Source of the DNA: Desulfoferrobacter suflitae
GTDB taxonomy: Bacteria; Desulfobacterota; Syntrophobacteria; Syntrophobacterales; Syntrophobacteraceae
Reading direction: 5' to 3'
DNA length: 64,000 nt
Assembly: GCF_022603395.1 (NCBI RefSeq)
Contig: NZ_JAIBKA010000003.1
Coordinates: 434,001-498,000 of the forward strand
Under the pieces are notes generated by a model. That model was given only the letters and a program-made list of their open reading frames with translations. It was not told the DNA's origin and ran no database searches. Of the stretch, positions 52,751 to 61,836 are shown piece by piece. The position numbers and the translations under genes were made by a program. Each line of letters opens with the position of its first letter. Positions within the stretch are counted from its first letter, which is position 1.

Positions 52751-55345
52751 CTAAACGGGCCAGGAAGCCCGTATGATTGTCCCGTGCCCCGGAGAGGATT
52801 CAATCGTGCATGTCCCGCCTGAGAATTCCGCCCGCTCGCGCATGCTGGTGAGTCCCAGCCCCCTCTCAGCATCCTCTCTGGCGAGCACCGCATCCAAATC
52901 AAATCCCCCGCCGTTGTCCTCGATTGTCAGCTCAAAAGCTGCACTTCTTCTGCCGAGGGAGAGCGCCACGAAGTCCGCCCGGGAATGTTTTGCAACATTG
53001 TGCAAAGCCTCCTGCATGATGCGATAAATGATGATCTTGAGGTTTTCGGGAAGATCGCCTTCCTGGATATCAATCCTCTGCTCGATGAGGATGTCTTTGT
53101 GGAGCCTCTGAAAAGACCTGCAAAAGGAGTCGATGGCGGGAATCAGACCGAGATCATCCAGGATCGAGGGGCGCAGCGCAGACATGATTCTTCTTGCTTC
53201 CTCCATCGTTTGTCGAGTGAGCAGAAGGAGACTTTCGATCACTCGCGAATCCTCCCGATTACCGCCGACCTGCTCCAGCAGATTTTCCAAACCAATCTTG
53301 ATGGCACTCAGGGAAGAACTGATGCTGTCGTGCACTTCCAGCGAAATTCGTTTTCTTTCTTCTTCCTGACTTACAAGAAGCTTTGCCGACAGCAGGCGCA
53401 ACCGCCTCTCCGAAATCTGAAGAGCCTTTTCAGCAGTCTTTTGTTCCGTGCTGTCGAGGATACTCCCAACCTGGTAAACCGGATTGCCCTCCTCATCCTT
53501 TACCACCGCCAGCAAATGACTGAGCCACCGGTAGGAGCCATCCTTGTGCTTGAAACGGTATTCCAGTTTGGTCCGCTCTTTGCCCAGCTGTGTGGCCTCA
53601 GCCAGCATTTGTTCCACCCGTTGTCGATCGTCGGCATGGATCAATGCGAGGATCTCTTCGGTCGACATCGCATGGATCTCATCGGGCTCATAACCGCATA
53701 ACTCCAGTATTCGAGGACTTATATAATCATAGCGGTCGGTTTTCAGATCTCTCCGGTATGAGACGTGCAAAGAGGTTTCCAGGACTTCTCGAAAACGCTC
53801 CTCGGCCTCCCGCAGATCCTTCTCCATCCTCTCTCTTTGGGCAATCTCCCTGCGCAAGGCCTGATTCGATTCCTGCAACTCGGCGGTGCGCTGCCGAACC
53901 CGCAGTTCGAGCTCGTCTCTGCTTTTCTTCACCGCCTGTTCAGCCAATTTGCGCTGCGTGACGTCGCTGGCGGCTCCAAACCATTCTTCAATCTCACCTG
54001 CAGCATTCCTCATGGGAACCGCCCGCGAAAAAACCCACCCCAGGGTCCCGTCGGCGCGCCTGACGCGGTGCTCCAATTCAACCACATTGCCGCTCCGCAC
54101 CGCGCTGTCAATGACTTCCTGAAGGGAGCTCGCATCGTCCGGATGGATATAATCTGACATCCAATCACGGTTCGGCTGTTTCGTGTCGGCAATGAAACTG
54201 CCTCCATGGAGCTCGCGCATCTCTTTAAAGTCGGGACTCATGCGAAAGATCGCCTGGGAACTGGCATCAATCAGCGCCCGGTAACGTTGTTCACTGTGCC
54301 GCAGCGCGTCCTCGGCCCGTTTATATTTAAAGGCCTGAACCATTGCAGGTGTGATGGCTTCCAATGTCTGCCGGTCGTTGTCGGTGTAGCCGCCCTCGCG
54401 GTTGGCGAGAGCCACCAGCCCCATTACCACGTCTCCATCGAGCAGCGGTACTCCCAGAAAAGCCTGCAACGGCGGGTGTCCATCCGGTACGCCAATACTG
54501 TCGGGGTGCGATGCAGGGGAATTGCTGAAAAACCCTTTGCCGTTCAGCAACACACGGCTGCACAGGCCGTGAACCTCGGGGCCGGCGCCGAGCCAGCGGT
54601 GGCCGCCGGCTGAATCCAAGCGGCAGGCGATCTGCCCGCCACGGCTGATTGCTAGAGTGTCCAGGATGCCTTCGTTATTGATCTCGCCGATGAACCCGCA
54701 TCTGCTCCCGGTTGTCTTTTCCGCCACTTCCAGGCACAAGCCTCCCAGCTCCTCGGATGTCTGGCACACCAGGGCCTCCTGGAGAATGCGGTTGATTCCA
54801 TTCAAAATGAGGTTTTCCTGCAACAATGCCCGCTCCCTCCGGCGCTCGTCGATGTCGGTGAACACGACAAGCCAGCCGGCGGGGGCGCGGGAATACTGCA
54901 GGGAGGCAACCTGGAAGTGAACGTAAAAGTATTTTCCCTCCCTGGGCTCGAGTCTCAGTTCACCGCCATGCCGCGGCGGGCACCCTGTTGTGCAGACGCG
55001 CTCCAGGGTCTCAAAGTATCGAGCTCGATCCTCATCGCAAATGAACTGCGAGAATGCCAGGTGAATCAACTGGTGTTTCGGACGACCCAGCAGTTCAGAG
55101 GCAAGACGGTTTGCCTGGTAAATGATTCCCTTTGGGTCAAGCGCAAGATACCCCACGGGGGCCAGATCATAGAGCCGTTCGAAGGCATCCTGCCGCACTT
55201 TGGTCCCGCTTGCGGCTCTCGGAAGCAGCCCGGTTTGAAGCAGAGGCCCCTCCGGGGGGCTTTCCGGCTCATTGCCCAAACGGTCTGAATCCCTTGAGGT
55301 CGATGCAAGGTCAACAGTCCCTCTCCGCTCCCTTTTCTCAGACAT
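52751..55345 (-). CDS. Soluble multi-PAS/GAF sensor histidine kinase of the NarX/HisKA_3 type
   Basis: An 864-aa kinase with no membrane segment. Order: PAS (about 55-170), GAF (about 180-345), PAS (about 350-470), coiled coil, PAS (about 520-640), then a HisKA_3 domain with phosphoacceptor His in ERKRISLEVHDSISSSLSAIK and an ATPase domain (RIMQEALHNVAKHSRAD, IEDNGGGFD, GLGLTSMRERAE). Such kinases pair with NarL/FixJ regulators, and one is encoded divergently 316 bp away (55662). The GAF domain suggests sensing of a small ligand or cofactor; the signal is unknown. GGCGGGA precedes the ATG. Confidence 0.94.
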   Translation of the reverse strand: MSEKRERRGTVDLASTSRDSDRLGNEPESPPEGPLLQTGLLPRAASGTKVRQDAFERLYDLAPVGYLALDPKGIIYQANRLASELLGRPKHQLIHLAFSQFICDEDRARYFETLERVCTTGCPPRHGGELRLEPREGKYFYVHFQVASLQYSRAPAGWLVVFTDIDERRRERALLQENLILNGINRILQEALVCQTSEELGGLCLEVAEKTTGSRCGFIGEINNEGILDTLAISRGGQIACRLDSAGGHRWLGAGPEVHGLCSRVLLNGKGFFSNSPASHPDSIGVPDGHPPLQAFLGVPLLDGDVVMGLVALANREGGYTDNDRQTLEAITPAMVQAFKYKRAEDALRHSEQRYRALIDASSQAIFRMSPDFKEMRELHGGSFIADTKQPNRDWMSDYIHPDDASSLQEVIDSAVRSGNVVELEHRVRRADGTLGWVFSRAVPMRNAAGEIEEWFGAASDVTQRKLAEQAVKKSRDELELRVRQRTAELQESNQALRREIAQRERMEKDLREAEERFREVLETSLHVSYRRDLKTDRYDYISPRILELCGYEPDEIHAMSTEEILALIHADDRQRVEQMLAEATQLGKERTKLEYRFKHKDGSYRWLSHLLAVVKDEEGNPVYQVGSILDSTEQKTAEKALQISERRLRLLSAKLLVSQEEERKRISLEVHDSISSSLSAIKIGLENLLEQVGGNREDSRVIESLLLLTRQTMEEARRIMSALRPSILDDLGLIPAIDSFCRSFQRLHKDILIEQRIDIQEGDLPENLKIIIYRIMQEALHNVAKHSRADFVALSLGRRSAAFELTIEDNGGGFDLDAVLAREDAERGLGLTSMRERAEFSGGTCTIESSPGHGTIIRASWPV

Positions 55346-55661
55346 AGTTCCCGCCTTCCCCCCCGCAGGTTTTCAAACATGCAGTCGTGATCCGTCGATT
55401 TGGCATTATAGAAAGTCAGGGGTAACGGGTCAATTGGAGGCCGCGCCGATCAGACACCCTGTCCCATCCCAGGCGCCCTTCAACGCGCGGCAGTATTGCT
55501 GGGGCATGAGGTCGATCTTAGCTTAAAAGGGAAGTTGATGGTGGGTCAAAGTATCATTTTGGTCTGATTTTGGTCCAGGTGTTGCCGGCATGACAAGGGT
55601 GGGGCCATGAAATCACTGAATGGGGGAGATGGTTTCCCGTCCAGGGGGAAGTGTGCAGGTC
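55346..55661. other. Intergenic region of 316 bp between the divergent kinase and regulator
   Basis: It holds the promoters of the HisKA_3 kinase (minus) and the NarL-type regulator (plus). No clear -35/-10 pair stands out. A run of seven G residues lies just before the kinase ATG. Confidence 0.4.
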
Positions 55662-56318
55662 ATGAAAAGACGGGTTGTATTGGCGGAAGACCACAATATT
55701 TTGCGACAGGGATTGACAAAGATCGTTGCCTCTCTGCCGGATTGTGAAGTGGTCGGTGAAGCCAGGGACGGAGTCGAGGCTATTCGGGTAGTCGAAGAGT
55801 GCGAGCCGGATCTTATCATTATCGATTTGTTGATGCCTCAGTTGAATGGAGTTGATGCCATAGGGGCACTCAGGTCCAGGCGGCAAAAATTAAAAATCAT
55901 GGTGTTGACCGCTTATAAGGACGAACAGTACGTGATGGCGGCCTTTCGTGCAGGAGCCGATGCCTATCTTTTGAAAGATGACTCCAAGCAGGTGCTGATC
56001 GCAGCCATTAGAAAGGTTTTTGAAGAGAAAAAGTATATCAGTCCCTTCCTTGCATGTGACTACGATGCCGGGTTTCTGGACGGCGACATCAACACCCGAT
56101 GTCCACCGGCAGCGACGCTCACAACACGTGAACGGCAGGTTCTCGAGTTGATCGCCAGAGGCCATACGACCAAGCAAATATCCGGTATACTCTCGATAGC
56201 AGTGAAGACAGTCTCCACCCACCGCACCAATCTCATGCGCAAGCTCAATCTCAACGGCATATCCAAGCTCACCGCCTACGCATTAAGGAGAGAGACCGCA
56301 ACGGGTGGAACAGAATAG
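55662..56318 (+). CDS. NarL/FixJ-family response regulator
   Basis: A 218-aa regulator from the ATG at 55662 (MKRRVVLAED); an upstream in-frame ATG at 55620 is less likely. The receiver has Asp55 in LIIIDLLMPQLNG and the switch KIMVLTAYKDE. The LuxR-type helix-turn-helix has LTTRERQVLELIARGHTTKQIS and VKTVSTHRTNLMRKL. It is encoded divergently from a HisKA_3 kinase and is probably its partner. Regulated genes are unknown. Confidence 0.93.
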   Translation: MKRRVVLAEDHNILRQGLTKIVASLPDCEVVGEARDGVEAIRVVEECEPDLIIIDLLMPQLNGVDAIGALRSRRQKLKIMVLTAYKDEQYVMAAFRAGADAYLLKDDSKQVLIAAIRKVFEEKKYISPFLACDYDAGFLDGDINTRCPPAATLTTRERQVLELIARGHTTKQISGILSIAVKTVSTHRTNLMRKLNLNGISKLTAYALRRETATGGTE

Positions 56319-56816
56319 ACCTGAGCACCGGAAGGTCGATTGTCATTTGCAGCGTGAATCACGAACAAGGAATAACAGCGCAGCGCCCGCACGGCAAAAA
56401 ACAGCTTGTCAATTGAGAATTACAGGGTATGATTAGCCTCGATTGCTTCTGAGACCTTGCTGGAAATGGTTTTGCACATCACGGTTATCAATCGATGCAC
56501 CAGCCATTGAGCTCTATCGATCACTAGCCTTTTGCCTTCCCGAAATATTCATGCAAGGCAGCACATCAGGTTGGCGACGATGTTTCAGGAAAGTCGCTCT
56601 ATGCTGTGCTGCAGCCGCCGGCTCTGTTGCTGCGCGGTTCTATCCTGCAGCCCTTAGCGTGTAACCGGTAACACGATTTCTCTTTTTGAACGGATCGCTT
56701 ACGGTCTTCCGTGAAGGATGAACGGTTGCGGCGCGTCCTTTGGTGGATGGCTCTCAGCTGCTCTTCGCACCGGCCGCAAGTGGTTTGAATCAAGACCTAC
56801 AAAGGATTGACTTCTT
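56319..56816. other. Intergenic region of 498 bp upstream of the DEAD-box helicase
   Basis: No gene is recognised. It could be a long 5' leader of the helicase mRNA, as is common for cold-induced DEAD-box helicases. A weak hairpin (CGTGT/ACACG, about 56658-56675) followed by a T-rich stretch might terminate or attenuate. No clear RNA family. Confidence 0.4.
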
Positions 56817-58217
56817 ATGAATTTTGAAAGTCTGCAACTCGTTTCACCCATTTTAAAGGCCATCCATCAATGCGGCTACCAGCAACCCACTCCAATTCAA
56901 GCCGAGACCATTCCGCGGGCCCTGGCAGGTCGCAACCTGCTGGCTTCCGCACAGACGGGCACCGGCAAGACAGCAGCCTTTGTGCTGCCGATGCTGCAAC
57001 GGCTGTCTTCGAGTGCACACGGCCGCAATAAACACGTGCGTGCCCTGGTGCTCGCCCCCACCCGCGAACTGGCCGAACAGATTGCTCAGGCTGTGCGCAC
57101 CTACGGCAAGTACCTGCGGCTGGCGTGCATCACCATCTTCGGAGGCATGCCGTTCCGCGAACAGATCATAGCTCTATCCAAATCCCCGGATATCGTCATC
57201 GCCACACCCGGTAGACTGCTCGACCACATGGACCATGGTCGCATCGACCTGTCACATCTGGAGATGTTCGTCCTGGATGAAGCCGACCGCATGCTCGACA
57301 TGGGTTTTATCGACGACGTCAGGCGCATCTCTGCGGCCGTTGCAAATCCATGTCAGACCATGCTGTTTGCTGCCACCGTAGGCCAAGCCACCACCCGGTT
57401 GGCACAAAACCTCCTGGAAGATCCCGAAAGAATCCAGGTCGCACCGGAAAAGATCACCCATGCCGCGATTGAACAGCGCTTGCACCTGGCAGACAGCATC
57501 CAGCACAAGAACCGTCTGCTGAAGAAACTGTGTGCCGACAGCAGTATGACCAAAGCGATCATCTTTTCCGCCACTAAGAGCGGCGCCGACAGTCTGGCAC
57601 ACTCTCTCACCCAGCATGGCTACCCGGCGGCGGCACTGCACGGAGACATGACTCAGAACGCTCGAAACCGGACCGTCCTGCGCATGCGAAACGGCAAGAT
57701 ACGGCTGCTGGTGGCCACCGATGTGGCCGCCCGCGGGCTCGACGTTGCCGGAATCAGCCATGTCATCAACTTTGACCTGCCGCGTTTTGCCGAGGACTAT
57801 GTCCACCGCATCGGCCGAACCGGCCGCGCCGGACAATCGGGAATCGCCATTTCCTTCGCCCTGCACAGCGACTTTCCCTACCTGGATCGGATCGAACGAT
57901 ACACGGGACATAACCTGTCGGTTCAAACTATTCCAGGGCTGGAGCCGACCACTCAATTGCGCGCCTCGACCTCCAGGCAGAAAAGCGCCGGGAAGTTTCC
58001 CGCAGTTGGAACAAACAACCCCGGCAAGAGAGGCAGGCGAGCGGTCCACTCGTTCGCACGGAAACAGGCCGAGGATAACATGCTGTTCTCCGGCATCAGG
58101 AAGCGTGGCACATCGACACGCAAAGTTGCAGTCGAACAGCGCAACCTCGATCCCCATCCGACAAACCAATCCAAAAACAGCAAGATCCGCAGAAGAAAGC
58201 CCTCGAACCCGAGATAG
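56817..58217 (+). CDS. rhlE: DEAD-box ATP-dependent RNA helicase (RhlE-like)
   Basis: A 466-aa helicase. Motifs: Q-motif YQQPTPIQAE, motif I AQTGTGKT, APTRELAEQ, TPGRLLDHMD, DEAD (FVLDEADRMLDMGF), motif III FAATVG (alanine where serine is usual in SAT), ATDVAARGLDVAGI and YVHRIGRTGRAGQSG (motif VI). The C-terminal 80 residues are basic and low-complexity (KSKNSKIRRRKPS-like), suiting RNA binding. It would remodel RNA, for example during ribosome assembly or cold. It stands alone. Confidence 0.94.
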   Translation: MNFESLQLVSPILKAIHQCGYQQPTPIQAETIPRALAGRNLLASAQTGTGKTAAFVLPMLQRLSSSAHGRNKHVRALVLAPTRELAEQIAQAVRTYGKYLRLACITIFGGMPFREQIIALSKSPDIVIATPGRLLDHMDHGRIDLSHLEMFVLDEADRMLDMGFIDDVRRISAAVANPCQTMLFAATVGQATTRLAQNLLEDPERIQVAPEKITHAAIEQRLHLADSIQHKNRLLKKLCADSSMTKAIIFSATKSGADSLAHSLTQHGYPAAALHGDMTQNARNRTVLRMRNGKIRLLVATDVAARGLDVAGISHVINFDLPRFAEDYVHRIGRTGRAGQSGIAISFALHSDFPYLDRIERYTGHNLSVQTIPGLEPTTQLRASTSRQKSAGKFPAVGTNNPGKRGRRAVHSFARKQAEDNMLFSGIRKRGTSTRKVAVEQRNLDPHPTNQSKNSKIRRRKPSNPR

Positions 58218-58645
58218 AACCAGAAGTCACACATGTGGGCCGGTTCGCTTTCTGAGCAATGCGGCCCGTCCGCCTCTGCAGGAATATGCCATCCTCTTTC
58301 GCCGGTATGCTGAACACGCAGTCACGGCGGCCTTCGTGGCGGTACCCAAGGTGCCGCCACGTACATTGAATATCACTGAGCCCCGCGCACAAACCTGTGC
58401 AGCAGTTGGAGGCAGCGCAATTCATCCCTCTCCCCCCCTCTATCCTTCATAGGGTGAGGTAATGACGGCCCCAAGGACAGCGTTGGTCGCTCTTTTGGCT
58501 CTCCCTTGGCAAGGAACGCGGGCCGGCGGTCTTTGCTTGCACCGCCACCCGTCAACCGACCGTGCTGTAGCGGTTTGTCCTGACCCCTCACATCCTTCAG
58601 CCCATATCCGACTTCCAAAACCAAAGTTGCTGCATGATATCAGCT
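58218..58645. other. Intergenic/decayed region after the helicase gene
   Basis: About 430 bp with no frame I can assign. It leads into the cas5 remnant and may be further decayed sequence from a lost locus. No CRISPR repeats were seen. Confidence 0.4.
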
Positions 58646-58855
58646 CATCGCAACGATTCTCTTGGATGTTGGCTTTCGGATTTATGGTGAAGTACGCATG
58701 AAAAAAATGAGCACGCGCGGTAATGGTAGGAAAGATCTGCGTCGGCCAAGTGGGCAGGACTGCCGGCAAAAATTTCAAATGATCTTTAATGAACGACTGG
58801 AACACGGGCAGACCCTCTACACGCCCTGTCTCGGCTGGAAAGAGTTCACCCCAAG
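58646..58855 (+). pseudogene. Remnant of a type I-C cas5 gene
   Basis: In two overlapping frames the translation gives SSSQR, then TILLDVGFRIYGEV, then FQMIFNERLEHGQTLYTPCLGWKEFTPS. These match, in order, the core of type I-C Cas5 (pattern Q-R-x-x-T-L-L-x-D-V-x-Y, then F-x-R-R-x-x-x-G-Q-x-x-x-x-P-C-L-G-x-x-E-F). A frameshift separates the first two pieces. The start, the rest of the C-terminus and all other cas genes are absent. Downstream the sequence breaks off at the hairpin pair that precedes the DUF4338 remnant. Confidence 0.65.
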
Positions 58856-58863
58856 TCAGACAC

Positions 58864-58910
58864 CCCCGGCAAAGCCGGAGGCTTGATGAGCGGGGCCGTC
58901 TCAAAGACGG
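58864..58910 (+). repeat. Two tandem hairpins at the junction between the cas5 and DUF4338 remnants
   Basis: Hairpin 1 (58864-58881) has arms CCGGC/GCCGG with an AAA loop and an outer two-base extension. Hairpin 2 (58896-58910) has CCGTCT/AGACGG with a CAA loop. They lie exactly where cas5 similarity ends and before DUF4338 similarity begins, so they may mark the left end of a mobile element. Confidence 0.5.
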
Positions 58911-58959
58911 GCGCCATGGTTCTGAGCTCAGTGAATTCTACCTCCGCAACGCTCAAAGC

Positions 58960-59373
58960 TTTGCAAGTCTCACTGGTCGAACCAGTGGCTTACCGATTTG
59001 AGTTATTCTCGGGAGCAGCTAAGGCATTGCGGGAGCGGGATCGGTGGATTGGTTGGAGTACAGCCGAGCGATTGAACCGTTTGGGCTGGGTAGTGAGCAA
59101 TACTCGTTTTGTGATCTTTCCCTGGGTACGGTGCGAAACCTGGCAAGCCATGTGCTGGGGCAAGCGGCAAGGCGTATTGAGAAAGATTGGCAGGAGCGGT
59201 GGAATTACCGGCCGGTATTGCTGGAGACTTTCGTTGATTCTCGCTTCTATGAGGGGACCTGTTACCGGGCGGCCAATTGGCGCTATCTGGGAATGACAGT
59301 GGGAGAAGGGCTGGTTCGCAAGGGTAGGTGCTACACGACGAGCCCCAAAAAGATTTGGCTCATCGCGGATTAG
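58960..59373 (+). pseudogene. Frameshifted, N-terminally truncated DUF4338 (DruA-like) gene
   Basis: The first frame reads FSGAAKALRERDRWIGWSTA and NTRFVIFPWVR; the second reads VRNLASHVLGQAARRIE, then YRPVLLETFVDS and GTCYRAANWRYLG, ending SPKKIWLIAD. Joined, these give the conserved C-terminal two thirds of DUF4338 proteins. The join is at about 59128-59132, where one lost base explains the shift. The N-terminal third is missing. DUF4338 proteins include DruA of the Druantia defence system and related proteins suspected to be transposases; this copy cannot be functional. Confidence 0.75.
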
Positions 59374-59518
59374 TGGGGTTCGTGTTGGTTTAAGCAAACT
59401 CCAGGGTATGAATTCAAGAATGAATTTGAGGGGTTCTTTCAACTCCTCTCCATAAGCGTCGGGTCGGGCACAGGGAGCCGCCTTGCAGACTTCAGAGTGC
59501 GGCAAATCCCTATCCAGT

Positions 59519-60583
59519 TCAGTTCTCGACAAGCTCAACACGGCGGTTTTTGGCCCGGCCTTCATCAGATCTATTGGATGCAACGGGGCACGCAAAGGCG
59601 ACACCCACGGCAGTGAGACGGTTCCGGTCGATGTCGTGCTGGCTTGCCAGCGCATCCACAACGGCATTGGCGCGGCGTTGCGACAAGTCCATATTGAAGG
59701 AGAGGGATCCGACATTGTCGGTGTGACCTGCAACCAAAAGTTTCAGTTCAGGGTCGCCATGCAAGAGCCTGGCGACCTGCTCCAAGGTGGGCTGGGATTC
59801 AGGCTTGATGTCAGCTTCATTGAAATCGAAGTAAATCCCGTAAAGTGCAATGCTGCCTGTAGTCGAGATTTTCTGGGCCATTTCTTCGGCCTTAACCGTG
59901 ACCATTTTTTGTTCGCGCTGTTTCGGCTCTACGATATCCACAACGGCAACCGTCCGCGTATTGAGCGCACGGCAGGAAGAGCTCGCTTTGACCGTATAGG
60001 TTAACACGGAAACATGTGCTCCGGTTTCACTCCACATGCCCACGGTGTATCTCTGGCCCTCGATATATGTGGCTTGTGCACACCTGCCGTTTGAGAACAG
60101 CGGATCTTTGATGAGCTCGTTTGGTCGAAGATACATTGCCAGGCTCATTCTTCCCCCGCCGCCTTCGCTGCCCCTGCCGGGATCCCCACCGCATTCCTCC
60201 TGCTTGCACTCATAGAGAATCTCTCCACCTTTGTTTTTGATTTCCTCTTGATAATTGCGCACGACCTCTAAAGGCGACACGTTTTCCGGCATCAGGTAGA
60301 CCAGCCGAGTATGCTCCGCCTCCAGGACTTTCTTTTCTTTTGGCTCAAAATAGTAGTTGTTATGGTTGTCTTTCTTACCTTCCACCCTTTCGAGCTTGGA
60401 CAGTGGGAGCTTGAATTCATCAAAATCCATGTGGTCATAAGAAACGATGAGCGACCCCTTGTAACGCCCTATCAGCGGATTATCCCTGCTGTCCTGAAGG
60501 TCCGCGGTTGGGATGCTGGCATCGGCCAGACCGTTTGTTGCCGACGTCAAGAGCATCATGGCGGCGATCAATACTTTGAACAT
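59519..60583 (-). CDS. DUF4892-OmpA family envelope protein
   Basis: A 354-aa exported protein. The start ATG 60583 has AGGAGGAAGG before it; a TTG or ATG six codons upstream is less likely. A signal peptide (MFKVLIAAMMLLTSATNGLA) precedes a DUF4892 region (about 25-215; YYFEPKEKKVLEAEHTRLVYLM). An OmpA C-terminal domain (about 240-354) has LYGIYFDFNEADIKPES, VAGHTDNVGSLSFN and the closing KNRRVELVE. Cysteines in CKQEECGGDPG may form disulfides. It probably links the outer membrane to peptidoglycan. It stands alone. Confidence 0.92.
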   Translation of the reverse strand: MFKVLIAAMMLLTSATNGLADASIPTADLQDSRDNPLIGRYKGSLIVSYDHMDFDEFKLPLSKLERVEGKKDNHNNYYFEPKEKKVLEAEHTRLVYLMPENVSPLEVVRNYQEEIKNKGGEILYECKQEECGGDPGRGSEGGGGRMSLAMYLRPNELIKDPLFSNGRCAQATYIEGQRYTVGMWSETGAHVSVLTYTVKASSSCRALNTRTVAVVDIVEPKQREQKMVTVKAEEMAQKISTTGSIALYGIYFDFNEADIKPESQPTLEQVARLLHGDPELKLLVAGHTDNVGSLSFNMDLSQRRANAVVDALASQHDIDRNRLTAVGVAFACPVASNRSDEGRAKNRRVELVEN

Positions 60584-60646
60584 AATCCCTTCCTCCTTCA
60601 TGCGGCTGTTTGCTGGAGCTCGCTGTGAAACGGCTGTAGATTGGCT

Positions 60647-60676
60647 ATCATAAATTACTAAGCCGCCCCTTCACAA
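60647..60676 (-). promoter_or_regulatory. Probable promoter of the DUF4892-OmpA gene
   Basis: On the minus strand TTGTGA (60671-60676) and TATGAT (60647-60652) are 18 bp apart. Transcription would start near 60640, about 57 nt before the start codon. Confidence 0.55.
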
Positions 60677-60825
60677 CAAGAATAACGCCGACATTGCGGT
60701 CTTTACAGCCGCTGAGCAGGAATGCACTGGCGAACAGAAGACAATAGAGTTAAGATGAATGAAACTTCCCGGAGAAATTGACGTGGAGCTTTAGCTACAG
60801 AACAGACTTCAGCTTGATGAAGCGT

Positions 60826-60855
60826 TTAGCAGAGATTGCGGGTTCACGATACAAT
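60826..60855 (+). promoter_or_regulatory. Probable promoter of the phaE-phaC operon
   Basis: TTAGCA (60826-60831) and TACAAT (60850-60855) are spaced 18 bp apart, giving a start near 60862 and a short leader of about 14 nt before the phaE ATG. Confidence 0.5.
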
Positions 60856-60875
60856 AATATTCGAACGAGGCAAGC

Positions 60876-61778
60876 ATGACCGTTAAAGACAACGAATGGA
60901 GTTGGCCAAGTTCCTTATTGAATGCATGGACTCAAGCGACCGCCGACTTTTGGGCCACCGCCAGCCAGGAATGGTCGGCAGGATTCCCCGGCTTATCTGG
61001 CAATTTTGGCCCGGCAGCAGGAGATGCCCAAAGCCGCACACAGGAGCAGTGGCAGGCCGCACTCAAGATGTGGCAGACAATCTCTTCCAGTTTCAGCTCT
61101 CCTGAAGCTACAGAAGCTCTTCTCAAAGGAATGCAGACCTGGCCCGAAATCTCCTCAAAGTTGATTCGCACCATCTGGGAAGGCTACTCCCACCTCCACC
61201 AGCACTGGCTGAGAAAACTGGGACGACTGGGCGAAACCACCGAGGCCTACAAATTCGAAAATCTTGATCAGGAGATCTTTAAAACCTGGCAGGAGCTATA
61301 CCAGAAAGAGATTCAACCTTACCTGCAGGCGCCGCAACTGGGATTGACGCGGTTTTACCAGGAGCGGGCGAACGACGCCGTGGACAAATTTCACCTTTAC
61401 CAAGCGGCTGTCGGCGAATTCATCCACATGCTCCATCTGCCCATGGAAAAATCCGTACGGGTGGTCTACGAAAAGATCGAGGAGTTGGCAAAAGAAGGGC
61501 AGCTTTCAGAGGACTTCAAGGAATACTACAATATCTGGATCAAAGTCCTCGAGGGTCACTACATGACCTTGTTCAAATCGCCCGATTACCTACAGTGTCT
61601 CGCGCAAACCCTCAATGCCGCCAATGAATTCAAAATGGCGCGTCACCGGTTGCTGATCGATATGCTTCAGCCTCTCCCATTGCCCACCAATAGAGAGATG
61701 GATGAGCTCTACAAGGAGCTATATTTGCTGAAGAAAAGAGTCAGAGAGCTGGAGCAGAACACGGGAGAAAAGGGTTAG
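60876..61778 (+). CDS. phaE: Class III PHA synthase subunit PhaE
   Basis: A 300-aa PhaE subunit. Tryptophan- and glutamine-rich N-terminus (ATADFWATASQEW, EQWQAALKMWQTI), then LGLTRFYQERANDAVDKFHLYQAAVGEFIHM (in part RFYQERANDAVDKFHLYQ) and the conserved helical C-terminus with REMDELYKELYLLKKRVRELEQ, a coiled coil. PhaE is needed with PhaC to make class III polyhydroxyalkanoate synthase. It lies 58 nt before phaC. Confidence 0.93.
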   Translation: MTVKDNEWSWPSSLLNAWTQATADFWATASQEWSAGFPGLSGNFGPAAGDAQSRTQEQWQAALKMWQTISSSFSSPEATEALLKGMQTWPEISSKLIRTIWEGYSHLHQHWLRKLGRLGETTEAYKFENLDQEIFKTWQELYQKEIQPYLQAPQLGLTRFYQERANDAVDKFHLYQAAVGEFIHMLHLPMEKSVRVVYEKIEELAKEGQLSEDFKEYYNIWIKVLEGHYMTLFKSPDYLQCLAQTLNAANEFKMARHRLLIDMLQPLPLPTNREMDELYKELYLLKKRVRELEQNTGEKG

Positions 61779-61836
61779 ACAGCAGCAGTCGGCAGCCTCA
61801 GAGCAGCAAAGCCCGATAACCTGAAAGGGGGAATGT

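Noticed and set aside
58218-59518. Possible CRISPR array near the cas5 remnant
   Set aside because: No regularly spaced direct repeats were found.
58990-59733. Minus-strand frame of 247 codons
   Set aside because: It spans the decayed DUF4338 gene and the end of the OmpA-type gene in antisense and shows no family motif.
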